From: a virus
IMG/VR virus record: IMGVR_UViG_3300010885_020079
Coordinates: 1-24,503 of that record
DNA length: 24,503 nucleotides
Reading direction: 5' to 3' (one strand)
Positions 1 to 6,164 of this stretch are shown here, piece after piece. The position numbers were made by a program, and so were the translations under genes. Position 1 is the first letter of the stretch. Each line of letters opens with the position of its first letter. The notes below the pieces were generated by a model, which saw nothing but the letters and a program-made list of their open reading frames with translations, was not told the origin of the DNA and made no database searches.

Positions 1-176
1 ATGCTGCTGATGCTGCTGCTGATGCTGCCGATTATGCTGCTGCTGATGCTGCTGCTTATGCTGCCGCTTATGCTGCTGCTGATGCTGCCGCTTATGCTGC
101 TGCTGATGCTGTCGCTTATGCTGATTATGCTTATGCTGCTGCTGCTGCTGATTATGCTTATGCTACTACTAAAAAA
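1..176 (+). repeat. Imperfect 12-nt (GCT-rich) tandem repeat
   Basis: The stretch is made of GCTGCTGCTGAT, GCTGCTGCTTAT, GCTGCCGCTTAT and shorter variants, roughly a dozen units, starting beyond the window edge. It encodes the AAAD/AAAY units of the overlapping protein. Unit length is a multiple of three, so gain or loss of units keeps the frame. There are no spacers, so it is not a CRISPR array. Confidence 0.85.
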
Positions 177-233
177 CAAAATCAAAAACAAACTGCTGAT
201 ATTTGCAGAAAATATTTAAAGTTGGAGTTTTGA
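1..233 (+). CDS. Ala-rich (AAAD/AAAY) repeat protein, C-terminal part, cut by left edge
   Basis: The real frame appears to be the one read from base 3: 76 codons, then TGA at 231-233. It encodes about 50 residues built of four-residue units AAAD or AAAY (12-nt units such as GCTGCTGCTGAT), followed by a basic tail TTKKQNQKQTADICRKYLKLEF. The Asp/Tyr spacing of four would place these residues along one face of a helix. Long helical Ala-rich tails of this kind occur at the end of phage proteins sometimes labelled Imm-5-like putative immunity proteins; that link is from memory of the pattern and weak. A competing same-strand frame starting at base 1 gives a Leu/Met-rich product and ends at 219; I regard it as a by-product of the repeat. 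The stop lies just ahead of the next gene, whose Shine-Dalgarno GGAG (225-228 area) overlaps the end of this frame, as expected for an operon. Confidence 0.6.
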   Translation, partial: AADAAADAADYAAADAAAYAAAYAAADAAAYAAADAVAYADYAYAAAAADYAYATTKKQNQKQTADICRKYLKLEF

Positions 234-234
234 T

Positions 235-510
235 ATGATGAAGAAGAAAATAGCAGTTTTTGAATATATAGACTCATGCCTAGCCGGCGTTCAGACGGTT
301 CGCGATTACGAAGGAAGTGGCTCTACAATTCGCGTTAGCGAATGGCTGGAAGTAGACTTCCCAGAGCGTGAAAAATCCGAAATCCTGCCGGAAATCGTGG
401 AAGGAATTGATAAGGAAATCGAAGAAATCAAAGAGAAGGCAATGAACGCTGTGTCTGAGTTGCAAACAAAAAAAGCTGAATTACTGGCTTTGAGGCATGG
501 TGAACAATGA
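235..510 (+). CDS. Hypothetical small phage protein, coiled-coil C-terminus
   Basis: A 91-aa protein. Residues 1-50 are mixed and may form beta strands (STIRVSEWLEVDFPERE); residues 48-85 are rich in Glu and Lys with a helical, coiled-coil-like pattern. A second ATG follows at 238, so the start may be one codon later; a GGAG lies about 8 bases ahead. The start of the next gene overlaps its stop as ATGA. Small proteins with a VSEW-EVDFP type motif and acidic helix are common in phage early or accessory regions, but no function is known to me. Cytoplasmic by sequence. Confidence 0.8.
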   Translation: MMKKKIAVFEYIDSCLAGVQTVRDYEGSGSTIRVSEWLEVDFPEREKSEILPEIVEGIDKEIEEIKEKAMNAVSELQTKKAELLALRHGEQ

Positions 511-716
511 TAAGGGGCACGGTGGATGTCCGCATAAACTCAAAAATAATTCTCACTGTGCAGTATATCTATACTATACAGGATGGTGAACCTGCTATCG
601 ATTATGATCACGTATGGCTAAATTCAATAGATATTTCCGAACTGATTGAGAACAACTATATCGTACAAAAAACAATTGACGATACCATAATAAAATATGA
701 ACAATCAACAATTTAA
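507..716 (+). CDS. Hypothetical protein, 69 aa
   Basis: It begins at the ATGA overlap with the gene before it, so translation is probably coupled. The product is small and acidic, mostly beta-like with Tyr and Ile (QYIYTIQDGEPAIDYDHVWL) and a helical C-terminal part. No signal peptide, membrane span or recognised motif. Its 3' end overlaps the next small gene by 20 bases. It belongs to the plus-strand cluster of tightly packed small genes. Confidence 0.7.
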   Translation: MIRGTVDVRINSKIILTVQYIYTIQDGEPAIDYDHVWLNSIDISELIENNYIVQKTIDDTIIKYEQSTI

Positions 717-873
717 TAATTTAAACGTGGGTGACATAGTACGATCAAATCCCACCGGATTGGCGTATATAGTCACTCAAATATTTGGTGACAGAATAAC
801 GGCTGTTAGATCTGTCGATATAACAAATCCTATCGAATGGGAATTGGTGAGAAAAAATGAACAAAACCATTGA
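697..873 (+). CDS. Small SH3-like hypothetical protein, 58 aa
   Basis: ATG at 697 opens a 58-codon frame that overlaps the previous gene by 20 bases and the next by 17. The product reads MNNQQFNNLNVGDIVRS followed by NPTGLAYIVTQIFGDRITAV and ends in NPIEWELVRKNEQNH. The pattern VGDIV-x(6)-G-x-x-Y-IV-x(5)-GD-x-I-x-AV is that of a five-stranded SH3-like barrel, a fold frequent in tiny phage proteins. The open minus-strand frame across 745-948 is its shadow. Function unknown; the fold is inferred from hydrophobic spacing only. Confidence 0.72.
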   Translation: MNNQQFNNLNVGDIVRSNPTGLAYIVTQIFGDRITAVRSVDITNPIEWELVRKNEQNH

Positions 874-1012
874 AAGCATACAAGGTCTTTTAGACACCCT
901 AGAACGCGAGACAAAGAGCTCAGATGCATTGATTATTATTGATCGCATGCGCCTAAATCTTGCTTTATTAAAACAAAATCACACTAAAAAGAAATTTCAG
1001 GAACAAAAATGA
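857..1012 (+). CDS. Small helical hypothetical protein, 51 aa
   Basis: ATG at 857 is preceded by GGTGAG at about 8 bases, a good ribosome binding site. The 51-aa product is almost wholly helical: MNKTIESIQGLLDTLERETK, then a central SSDALIIIDRMRLNLALLKQ, and a Lys/Gln-rich tail. TGA at 1010-1012 overlaps the start of the secreted protein gene as ATGA. Charged and amphipathic, no membrane span. No family recognised. Position and overlaps on both sides support it as a real gene. Confidence 0.7.
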   Translation: MNKTIESIQGLLDTLERETKSSDALIIIDRMRLNLALLKQNHTKKKFQEQK

Positions 1013-1500
1013 AAAAAATATTACTTACAACAATTTTAGCAATGTCAGCATTAACTGCCAGTGCGGATATGATATCAATCGGGCTATTTGAAAAGGTTGA
1101 GCCACCAGACGTGCCATTAGGTGAGCCAAATTTGCCACCTGCGCATCATGTTCGGTCCTTTAGCGATGGCAATGGAGCGATAGGCGATTTAATACCGGCA
1201 CAGTCAGGAGCTTATCACGATTTAATGATCCCCTTTATTGATGGTTCTCTTAATGGGATCAAGACAATTACAGTCTGCAATGCCTCGGCTCCTGGCAGTG
1301 GATTGAGCGTAACCAGTGCATTAAAAAACCTGGGTAATGGAGAGTATTATCATTTTGAGATGGTGCAGCCGCAGGCTTGTGTTACTCATGTTTTTCCTGC
1401 TGTTTTGCACTTTACGCACCATATCAGGAACAGAACGAAATGTTTAAATTATGGCAATACTGATGCTGTTTGTAGATATCAGATATTATTGACCTATTAA
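1009..1500 (+). CDS. Secreted protein with Sec signal peptide, unknown function
   Basis: The 163-aa product starts with a typical Sec signal peptide: MKK, hydrophobic core ILLTTILAMSAL, and a signal peptidase I site TASA before Asp at about residue 20. CAGGA lies about 7 bases before the ATG. The mature part of about 143 residues is Gly/Pro/His-rich at its start and holds four cysteines (in TVCNA, QACVT, TKCLN and AVCRY), enough for two periplasmic disulphides. The central TITVCNAS and GEYYHFEMV parts look like beta strands. I do not recognise the family. A secreted product in a cluster of small phage genes away from the structural operon could change the host envelope, for example by blocking superinfection, but this is inference. 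Gene overlaps its upstream neighbour by 4 bases. Confidence 0.78.
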   Translation: MKKILLTTILAMSALTASADMISIGLFEKVEPPDVPLGEPNLPPAHHVRSFSDGNGAIGDLIPAQSGAYHDLMIPFIDGSLNGIKTITVCNASAPGSGLSVTSALKNLGNGEYYHFEMVQPQACVTHVFPAVLHFTHHIRNRTKCLNYGNTDAVCRYQILLTY

Positions 1501-1503
1501 GCA

Positions 1504-1656
1504 ATGATTAAGTGTATTATCTGCAAGCATAAAGATAATCGAGGAGATAGCTTTATGCTCCCTGTTTATTGTAAAATTACGGGCCAAAGAGTTGAAGAAT
1601 GGATAAAAATCTATCCGCCTAATTGCCCAAAAATTATAACTAAAAAAATAAATTAA
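1504..1656 (+). CDS. Small Cys-containing (zinc-ribbon-like) protein, 50 aa
   Basis: ATG at 1504, three bases after the previous stop, opens 50 codons ending in TAA at 1654-1656. The product starts MIKCIICKHKDN and has a CxxC pair, a further Cys in PVYCKI and one in PPNCPKI. Four cysteines, with a first CxxC knuckle, would suit a tiny zinc-binding or disulphide protein; the second pair is widely spaced, so this is tentative. No strong Shine-Dalgarno is seen, so expression may depend on coupling to the secreted protein gene. Confidence 0.6.
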   Translation: MIKCIICKHKDNRGDSFMLPVYCKITGQRVEEWIKIYPPNCPKIITKKIN

Positions 1657-1734
1657 TCTTATGCTGAATAGAACCAGCCAAGCCTATTAACAATGCTCAA
1701 ATCGTGCTGGTCTTTTATTAAAAAGAAGCCAAAA

Positions 1735-1995
1735 ATGAACTGGAAAGACATCAGTATTTATAGCAAAGATGATAAAATAAAAGTGCCGAGAACTTATGAA
1801 TTTAGATGCGCAGGGTTTTGGATTATAGTCACAAGAAGTCTATATCACTCCCCAGATGCTTGGATTTTGAGTTGCACGCCGTTTGTGAGGAATTTAGAAA
1901 TAAGTACGGGGACATACGAAGAAGCACAAGCAGCGGCAATTGAATATATGCGAAAGTATTTTGAAAGCGCCATTTCTATTCTCAGTGGACTTTAA
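1735..1995 (+). CDS. Hypothetical protein, 86 aa (100 aa if started at 1693)
   Basis: Two in-frame starts exist. ATG 1693 has no clear ribosome binding site; ATG 1735 has an A/G-rich AAAAGAAG ahead and gives a product that starts MNWKDISIYSKDDKIKVP, which looks like a natural beta-rich N-terminus, so I prefer it. The centre (YEFRCAGFWIIVTRSLYHSP) is beta-like, the end (EEAQAAAIEYMRKYFESAIS) is an amphipathic helix. The layout resembles small compact alpha/beta phage proteins, but no family is recognised. Its TAA (1993-1995) overlaps the stop of the converging endolysin gene. Confidence 0.65.
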   Translation: MNWKDISIYSKDDKIKVPRTYEFRCAGFWIIVTRSLYHSPDAWILSCTPFVRNLEISTGTYEEAQAAAIEYMRKYFESAISILSGL

Positions 1996-2438
1996 GCAAT
2001 CACTCCACCGGCATCAATATAAGCGATTTTTAATTTATCAAGCTTATTTTCATGTTGGCCATAACCGGCGCCAGGTAGAGAGGCCCAAATCCTAGAACAT
2101 TTTTTAATAGCTTCTTCAAAATTTCCATTATTAATATCATCGATTGCTTTGCATTCTTTAATTTGTTGTAAAGCAATTATATCCTGGGTAATAGGTGAAA
2201 AGTCATTTAATTTCAATCTTATACAATAAGCTATCCAATATTTATAAAGCAATTGATAGCGACCGGCAGCCGTAGAATAATTATTTATTGATTTTATAAA
2301 AACTTTGGCATTAGGATGTTTTGAATAATCATTAAATAATGCACCACCGACAATCACATTATAACCATTATCGCCTAATTTTGACGTACCTTCACTTACT
2401 GCAATCATATCCAAAAAAGCTTTTTGATTCTGATTCAT
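1992..2438 (-). CDS. Lambda-type endolysin (GH104 lytic transglycosylase)
   Basis: This enzyme cuts the glycan strands of peptidoglycan at the end of infection. It matches lambda R along nearly its whole length: NQKAFLDMIAVSEGT, GYNVIVGGALFNDYS, a TAAGRYQLLYKYW block, DFSPITQD, and IWASLPGAGYGQHE. The catalytic Glu is in SEGT (residue 16 from this start). The frame can be extended upstream to 2468, but ATG 2438 starts MNQNQKAFLD, which aligns with the lambda N-terminus, and overlaps the preceding stop as TAATG; the protein is then 148 aa, close to lambda R at 158. No signal peptide, so it needs a holin to reach the wall. It is the last gene of the late operon and faces the plus-strand cluster with a 4-base overlap. 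Confidence 0.93.
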   Translation of the reverse strand: MNQNQKAFLDMIAVSEGTSKLGDNGYNVIVGGALFNDYSKHPNAKVFIKSINNYSTAAGRYQLLYKYWIAYCIRLKLNDFSPITQDIIALQQIKECKAIDDINNGNFEEAIKKCSRIWASLPGAGYGQHENKLDKLKIAYIDAGGVIA

Positions 2439-2677
2439 TATTTTAATAATCCGTGTGAGTTCATCCAAACAGCTATGCCAATAATTGATGCGCCAATTAT
2501 AAAAAACAATTTACCAGTTATTTCCTTGCCAAAGTCAATAACATTATTAGCAAGTTCTAATTTAGCTTCATCTTTAGCCATTTCATAAAGTTTTTTAGCT
2601 AATATTTCTAAATGCTCATCTGACAAATGGTTATATTCATTATATTTTGGACAATTTTTAAAATTATCTTCAATCAT
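2438..2677 (-). CDS. Small membrane protein, holin-like, C-terminal TM
   Basis: A 79-aa protein with an acidic, helical N-terminal part (SDEHLEILAKKLYEMAKDEA) and one membrane span at about residues 56-73 (LFFIIGASIIGIAVW), ending in a short tail. Small phage membrane proteins with this HLS-x-E-x-LE-x-IA pattern and one C-terminal span are common next to endolysins. It may be the holin or an accessory of it; a single span with the bulk in the cytoplasm is not decisive. It starts at an ATGA overlap with the gene before and ends in a TAATG overlap with the endolysin, so the three are translated together. Confidence 0.75.
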   Translation of the reverse strand: MIEDNFKNCPKYNEYNHLSDEHLEILAKKLYEMAKDEAKLELANNVIDFGKEITGKLFFIIGASIIGIAVWMNSHGLLK

Positions 2678-3135
2678 TTGCTAGCCTTAATTACCCGCTT
2701 TTTTTTTATTGCTTCCAATTCATATTGAAGTTTATTTAATTTTGAAAGTTGATCATTAATTGACTCGTTAGTATCGCCTAAAATCTCTGTTTGTGATCCA
2801 TCGATTTTAGAAATTTTAGGTTGATACTTTGCGTCAAGATCGTGAGAATAAATCCAATAGCCGCCAACAAGTGTACTCATAAGAGTAAAGCTGCCTGCCA
2901 TAAGTTTAAGTCCATTACTTATTTGATCGCGTAGGGCATTAAGGCCGGATGAGATAGCAGTTAAGGCAATAGTAAGCTCGGTATCACGCAGTGATAGTTT
3001 ATCAATCGTCTCTTCGTGATCAATTTTTGATCGTATCAAATCTTCGTGCGTTATTTCAAGACGCACGACGCGATCACGTAAATCATTTAAAACATCAATC
3101 CTTCTATCTCCACCGCTTACATTTTCATTTTGCAT
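2674..3135 (-). CDS. Membrane-anchored coiled-coil protein in lysis cassette
   Basis: The 153-aa protein has a charged coiled coil (about 12-70), one membrane segment (about 77-97, LMAGSFTLMSTLVGGYWIY) and a second helical, coiled-coil region (about 123-147) ending in a basic tail. The N-terminal coil plus span recalls XhlA-type haemolysin proteins of phage lysis modules; the second coil on the other side of the membrane recalls the periplasmic part of an inner-membrane spanin. Neither is certain. AGGTG lies about 9 bases before the ATG. A 42-base A+T-rich gap precedes it, the only clear gap within the cassette. Confidence 0.75.
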   Translation of the reverse strand: MQNENVSGGDRRIDVLNDLRDRVVRLEITHEDLIRSKIDHEETIDKLSLRDTELTIALTAISSGLNALRDQISNGLKLMAGSFTLMSTLVGGYWIYSHDLDAKYQPKISKIDGSQTEILGDTNESINDQLSKLNKLQYELEAIKKKRVIKASK

Positions 3136-3177
3136 AATTTACACCTAATAACAATAAATAATTAAATTTTGATATAA

Positions 3178-3501
3178 TTATAAGTGTTTTTTGATCTTGC
3201 AATTAAAGACTTCACGTTTTGGAGTAGAATTTTTATCATTGCATAATGATTTACAGCCAAAATCAGTCCTTTCCCACCTATCCTTTTTGTGTCCTTCAAT
3301 AAATGTTTGATAGCTCATGTTGATAGGATTATCAATCCCACCACATTCAAGCGGACAAACGTGATCTACAACAAATCCCCTGCGCCCATGCGGATAACCC
3401 TGTTGTTTATCAAAATGATGTTTTTGTGTTTGTGACCGGCACGTTGTTTCATCTGCATAACTTGCAAACGATAATGCAATCAATAATAAGAACAGTTTCA
3501 T
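3178..3501 (-). CDS. Secreted HNH-nuclease-like protein
   Basis: A 107-aa product with a short signal peptide (MKLFLLLIALSFASYA, cut about residue 16). The body carries an HNH-type pattern: GYPHGRRGFVVDHVCPLECG with the Asp-His pair at 46-47, then GG-x-DNP-x-NM (Asn58 and Asn61) and HKKDRWER with His71. Cysteines at 21, 49, 53, 83, 87 and 101 could form disulphides in the periplasm. This exact style of short HNH domain (YPHGR-x-x-xVVDH-x-x-PL-x-CGG-x-D-x-P-x-NM) is known in bacteria and phages; an exported form beside lysis genes suggests degradation of DNA outside the cytoplasm, which is inference. It starts at an ATGA overlap with its upstream neighbour. Confidence 0.82.
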   Translation of the reverse strand: MKLFLLLIALSFASYADETTCRSQTQKHHFDKQQGYPHGRRGFVVDHVCPLECGGIDNPINMSYQTFIEGHKKDRWERTDFGCKSLCNDKNSTPKREVFNCKIKKHL

Positions 3502-3779
3502 TTTGATTGCGCCTGTGATGTAACATAAATAAATGCTAATTTAATCAACGAATCGAGCAGCGCCCCGGCGATTTCTTCTGCAAATGGTAGCAACTCCACT
3601 TTAAATAACATAGTTAAGTCTGCTTTAATTTTGTCATGTTTTGCTTGTCCAGACAAATCTTTACCCATCATATCATGTGCAAACATTTTTGCATCTTCCC
3701 AAATTTGGGGGTTACTGGCTATACGTGAAACCACTACGCCAGCTATTTCTATTTCCATCTGTTTTGTATCGATTTTCAT
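3498..3779 (-). CDS. Small helical protein with hydrophobic C-terminus, lysis cassette
   Basis: The 93-aa protein is mainly helical (IEIAGVVVSRIASNPQIWED, then FAHDMMGKDL) and ends with an amphipathic-to-hydrophobic segment (EEIAGALLDSLIKLAFIYVT) that might enter the membrane. No signal peptide. It begins at an ATGA overlap with the Rz1-like gene and ends in an ATGA overlap with the HNH gene, so it is tightly coupled. I do not recognise a family; it may be part of the lysis machinery by position only. Confidence 0.72.
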   Translation of the reverse strand: MKIDTKQMEIEIAGVVVSRIASNPQIWEDAKMFAHDMMGKDLSGQAKHDKIKADLTMLFKVELLPFAEEIAGALLDSLIKLAFIYVTSQAQSK

Positions 3780-3943
3780 AAATTCTCACAAGTTAGTTTA
3801 AAAAGGATGTAAGCTTGGGGCGAGTTGAATTGCTCAATGCTCGCTCCAGGCTTACATTCAATTGGTTGCTGTTCTGAAATAGGTGCAGATGAGCAACTAT
3901 TTATCGTTAAAACCAATATGATCAGTAGACGCAACTGTAACAT
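3776..3943 (-). CDS. Rz1-like small lipoprotein (candidate o-spanin)
   Basis: ATG at 3943 opens 55 codons lying mostly in what would otherwise look like an intergenic gap. The product starts MLQLRLLIILVLTINSCSSA: basic residue, hydrophobic core and a lipobox INSC with the lipid-carrying Cys at 17. The mature part is 39 residues, with Pro, Gln and two further cysteines. Size and build fit an outer-membrane spanin or a similar small phage lipoprotein, which would link the outer membrane to an inner-membrane partner during lysis. Lambda Rz1 is nested in Rz; here the gene overlaps the membrane protein gene before it by 47 bases and the next gene by 4 (ATGA). GGTAG lies just ahead of the ATG. The lipobox is good, the o-spanin role is inferred. 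Confidence 0.72.
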   Translation of the reverse strand: MLQLRLLIILVLTINSCSSAPISEQQPIECKPGASIEQFNSPQAYILFKLTCENL

Positions 3944-4157
3944 AACTACCAAATACCAGTCCCATTTGCGTTAATCCGTTTGCTATTGTGTGCGCATCCA
4001 TCGTGCTGATGTGTGCGCCTGTTGGTAAAAAACCATCAACAAGCTGAATAAGCACAAGAAAAAAACCAGTCAATAGCTGGGCGTTTTTCCAGGCTGCCTT
4101 GTTGTCGAGGCTTTTCCCTTTGTATAAAACTTCTATTAATAATCCAATTTTATCCAT
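3897..4157 (-). CDS. Two-TM small membrane protein, probable holin
   Basis: An 86-aa protein with two hydrophobic segments, about 26-44 (AQLLTGFFLVLIQLVDGF) and about 57-77 (IANGLTQMGLVFGSYVTVAS). The N-terminal KGKSLDNKAAWKNAQ and C-terminal STDHIGF are a pattern I associate with small phage holin-like proteins placed directly after tail fibre genes. AGGG precedes the ATG by about 8 bases. It is the first gene of the lysis cassette, one base after the fibre stop, and its end overlaps the Rz1-like gene. Confidence 0.72.
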   Translation of the reverse strand: MDKIGLLIEVLYKGKSLDNKAAWKNAQLLTGFFLVLIQLVDGFLPTGAHISTMDAHTIANGLTQMGLVFGSYVTVASTDHIGFNDK

Positions 4158-4158
4158 G

Positions 4159-5472
4159 TTAATACCCTATTGCAAAATAATGTATAATTTGACCCGCAAC
4201 ATCAGAATGACCGTTAAAGCCATTGGCTGTTTTTGTGTCCCACCATGCTGTTGTTGCAGTCGTCCCCGTGCTTGTTGGCGTTAGTTGTATTGAGTTACAT
4301 GCTGTTGGGAAAGGCACAGGAAAAGTTACGGCAGTCGCTGCGCCAGGAGTCGCGCTTGCTGTAAATGACCCATGTTTATAAACCATTCCATTGGGCAGCG
4401 ATTGCGTTCCACTTGTACCTGTAGTTGATGCAAAGGCATCCGCATCAAGTCCAGAATTTAAAATATACCAAACAGTACCATTAGTAACCAATGTTACGCT
4501 CTGCCCTGGCTGAATTGTGCGCGTATTCGAATTTAGAGCGGATCTATAATAAATAAGTTCGGCGCCATTCGCCGTTATTGTGTATGTATAGTTTGAAGGT
4601 TGAAAAGTATATGTTTGCCCGGGCTGCATTGATACAACAGGCGGCAATGTGATTGCAATAGCGGCATTGACTTCGTACCAGTTGCCGGCTTCGTTTACAT
4701 CAAGAGTCTGGTTAGTACTTAATACACGGTCAATAGCACCACCCAGTTTTTTATACCACAAACCATGATTTGGATTTAACTCATTAATGTTTGTGCCATC
4801 TGTATAAACAATCAGATTTGTAAACCGACTTAATACTACTCCAGATCCGCTTGCTGTCTTTGTAGTAATTGAGTAATTGCCCGTCGTTTGGTTCGATACA
4901 ATCCATTTCCGTGCAGGAGATGCGGGTAAAATAACATTGATATTAGCGGTTATTGCGCCTGTCAATATAATTATATTACTCGCTGCTTCTACCGCTGTTA
5001 ATGTTACATTAGATGATCCAGCAACGGATTTTGTGAGCAAAGTTGTGTTAGCAGTCCCGGCCCAAGGCAACCATGAAATACCTATTGATGCCGGTGTGCT
5101 ATTGAAGTTTGTAGTATTGCTAGCCAAAACATTAACATAACTGTTCAATCCATCGTCAGACTGCAAAACTACGCCAACTGGATAACCGCCAAGCGCTGTA
5201 GACAATGCAGCATCAAAACGATATTGGCCGCCTTCTCCTTGAAAAGCCGTATGACTGGTTATCGCATTAAGTATGCCATTCATATCTTGACCGGACGGTG
5301 GGACACCGCCTGCGGCAGGGTCAAGAAAATTTAATGGCGGAAAGCCATCTGTAAAACTTGCCGCTCCAGGCGTTATACTAATTTGTGAAGCATCGGGAAC
5401 AGTGCGTTTATATCCTGCTCCTGCGCTTTCGCCGAAGGGTCTTAATAAGTTTGTGGGTCTTGTAATTGCCAT
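4159..5472 (-). CDS. Tail fibre protein, gp53-like C-terminal receptor-binding domain
   Basis: A 437-aa virion protein expected to bind the host surface. The N-terminal 95 residues (MAITRPTNLLRPFGESAGAG, then SGQDMNGILNAITSH and GGYPVGVVL) are the conserved attachment region seen in many phage tail fibres. The middle (about 110-345) is Thr/Asn/Ile-rich and repetitive, fitting a trimeric beta shaft. The last 90 residues (LPNGMVYKHGSFTASA, TFPVPFPTACNSI, and the ending HYFAIGY) match the gp53-like fibre C-terminal domain, with FP-x-x-FP and the final aromatic-Ala-Ile-Gly-Tyr. ATG overlaps the stop of the DUF2612 gene (TAATG). Followed at once by the lysis cassette. Confidence 0.88.
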   Translation of the reverse strand: MAITRPTNLLRPFGESAGAGYKRTVPDASQISITPGAASFTDGFPPLNFLDPAAGGVPPSGQDMNGILNAITSHTAFQGEGGQYRFDAALSTALGGYPVGVVLQSDDGLNSYVNVLASNTTNFNSTPASIGISWLPWAGTANTTLLTKSVAGSSNVTLTAVEAASNIIILTGAITANINVILPASPARKWIVSNQTTGNYSITTKTASGSGVVLSRFTNLIVYTDGTNINELNPNHGLWYKKLGGAIDRVLSTNQTLDVNEAGNWYEVNAAIAITLPPVVSMQPGQTYTFQPSNYTYTITANGAELIYYRSALNSNTRTIQPGQSVTLVTNGTVWYILNSGLDADAFASTTGTSGTQSLPNGMVYKHGSFTASATPGAATAVTFPVPFPTACNSIQLTPTSTGTTATTAWWDTKTANGFNGHSDVAGQIIHYFAIGY

Positions 5473-6155
5473 TATGAAAAGTCTCTAAAAAATGCGCCAG
5501 TTCCGAACGCGGTTGCGCGTCCGGTTTCTAAAAATCCAAAAGTTGTTGCTGTCGGGTATTCCATTATTTCAAAATTTACACCCGTCGGAGGCTCAAAGAC
5601 ATTTGATTGTTTTAATATTGCTAATTCCCAATGTTTCAAATAAAACTCAAATGTCAATCTAGCATTCATATTGCCTGACGTACCAATATAAGCACGTCCC
5701 CGATTGGGAAACAATTGCATCAAAATTTTATTATATGCGCTATAAGTAGTTCTTGATATATTAAATAACGCTTTAGCGAGTATCATTAACCTAAAAGCTT
5801 CATTCGACAAAGCATAATTTGTCGATGCCGGGATCCCCGCGTAAAATTTGGCTTGTCCAAAGCCTTTATAATTACCCTCTACAAATCCAAAATAATCTGA
5901 TTTAGGTAATTGAATAACACGATTTACATTAACAATCCTGCCCCAAATATTAAGAAATTCTCCTATTGCAGTGCTGATATTCCAAGCAAATCGATAAAAA
6001 TTCTCCGCATCTTTATCAAGACTTACAGCATTATCAAATGTATCAATTATCTCCAAAATAATAGGTGAATTAGCATATTGCGCCAAAATCTGTTGGCGTG
6101 CAAAAGCGCGCCATTCAGGGTTTGAATCAATATTATTTTGTTGTAAAAATAACAT
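5472..6155 (-). CDS. DUF2612 baseplate protein
   Basis: This 227-aa protein fits DUF2612, a baseplate periphery protein in simple contractile tails that joins the wedge to the fibres and works like Mu gp48. Landmarks are the helical N-terminus, WNISTAIGEFLNIWGRIVNV, the FGF-x-E region around 85-95, FRLMILAKALFNISRTTYSA and the C-terminal FGF-x-E-TG-x-A-x-AFG. No Shine-Dalgarno is visible ahead of the ATG, and the gap to the preceding gene is 9 bases, so re-initiation seems likely. In related phages this gene often follows baseplate J directly; here two host-recognition genes lie between them. Confidence 0.82.
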   Translation of the reverse strand: MLFLQQNNIDSNPEWRAFARQQILAQYANSPIILEIIDTFDNAVSLDKDAENFYRFAWNISTAIGEFLNIWGRIVNVNRVIQLPKSDYFGFVEGNYKGFGQAKFYAGIPASTNYALSNEAFRLMILAKALFNISRTTYSAYNKILMQLFPNRGRAYIGTSGNMNARLTFEFYLKHWELAILKQSNVFEPPTGVNFEIMEYPTATTFGFLETGRATAFGTGAFFRDFS

Positions 6156-6164
6156 TTTATTGTA

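Noticed and set aside
1-176. CRISPR-like repetition
   Set aside because: Units are contiguous 12-mers without spacers and lie in a coding frame.
1-219. Leu/Met-rich open frame starting at base 1
   Set aside because: Produced by reading the GCT-rich repeat in another frame; composition is unnatural and the base-3 frame ends properly before the next ribosome site.
280-465. 61-codon minus-strand open frame
   Set aside because: Shadow of the plus-strand gene 235-510, which has a ribosome site and a coupled downstream gene.
745-948. 67-codon minus-strand open frame
   Set aside because: Antisense to two overlapping plus-strand small genes (697-873 and 857-1012) that together explain the region better.
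3165-3200. TTGCAA and TATAAT near the start of the 42-base gap in the lysis cassette
   Set aside because: Spacing is 14 bases on the minus strand, too short for a standard sigma-70 promoter; likely chance in A+T-rich DNA.
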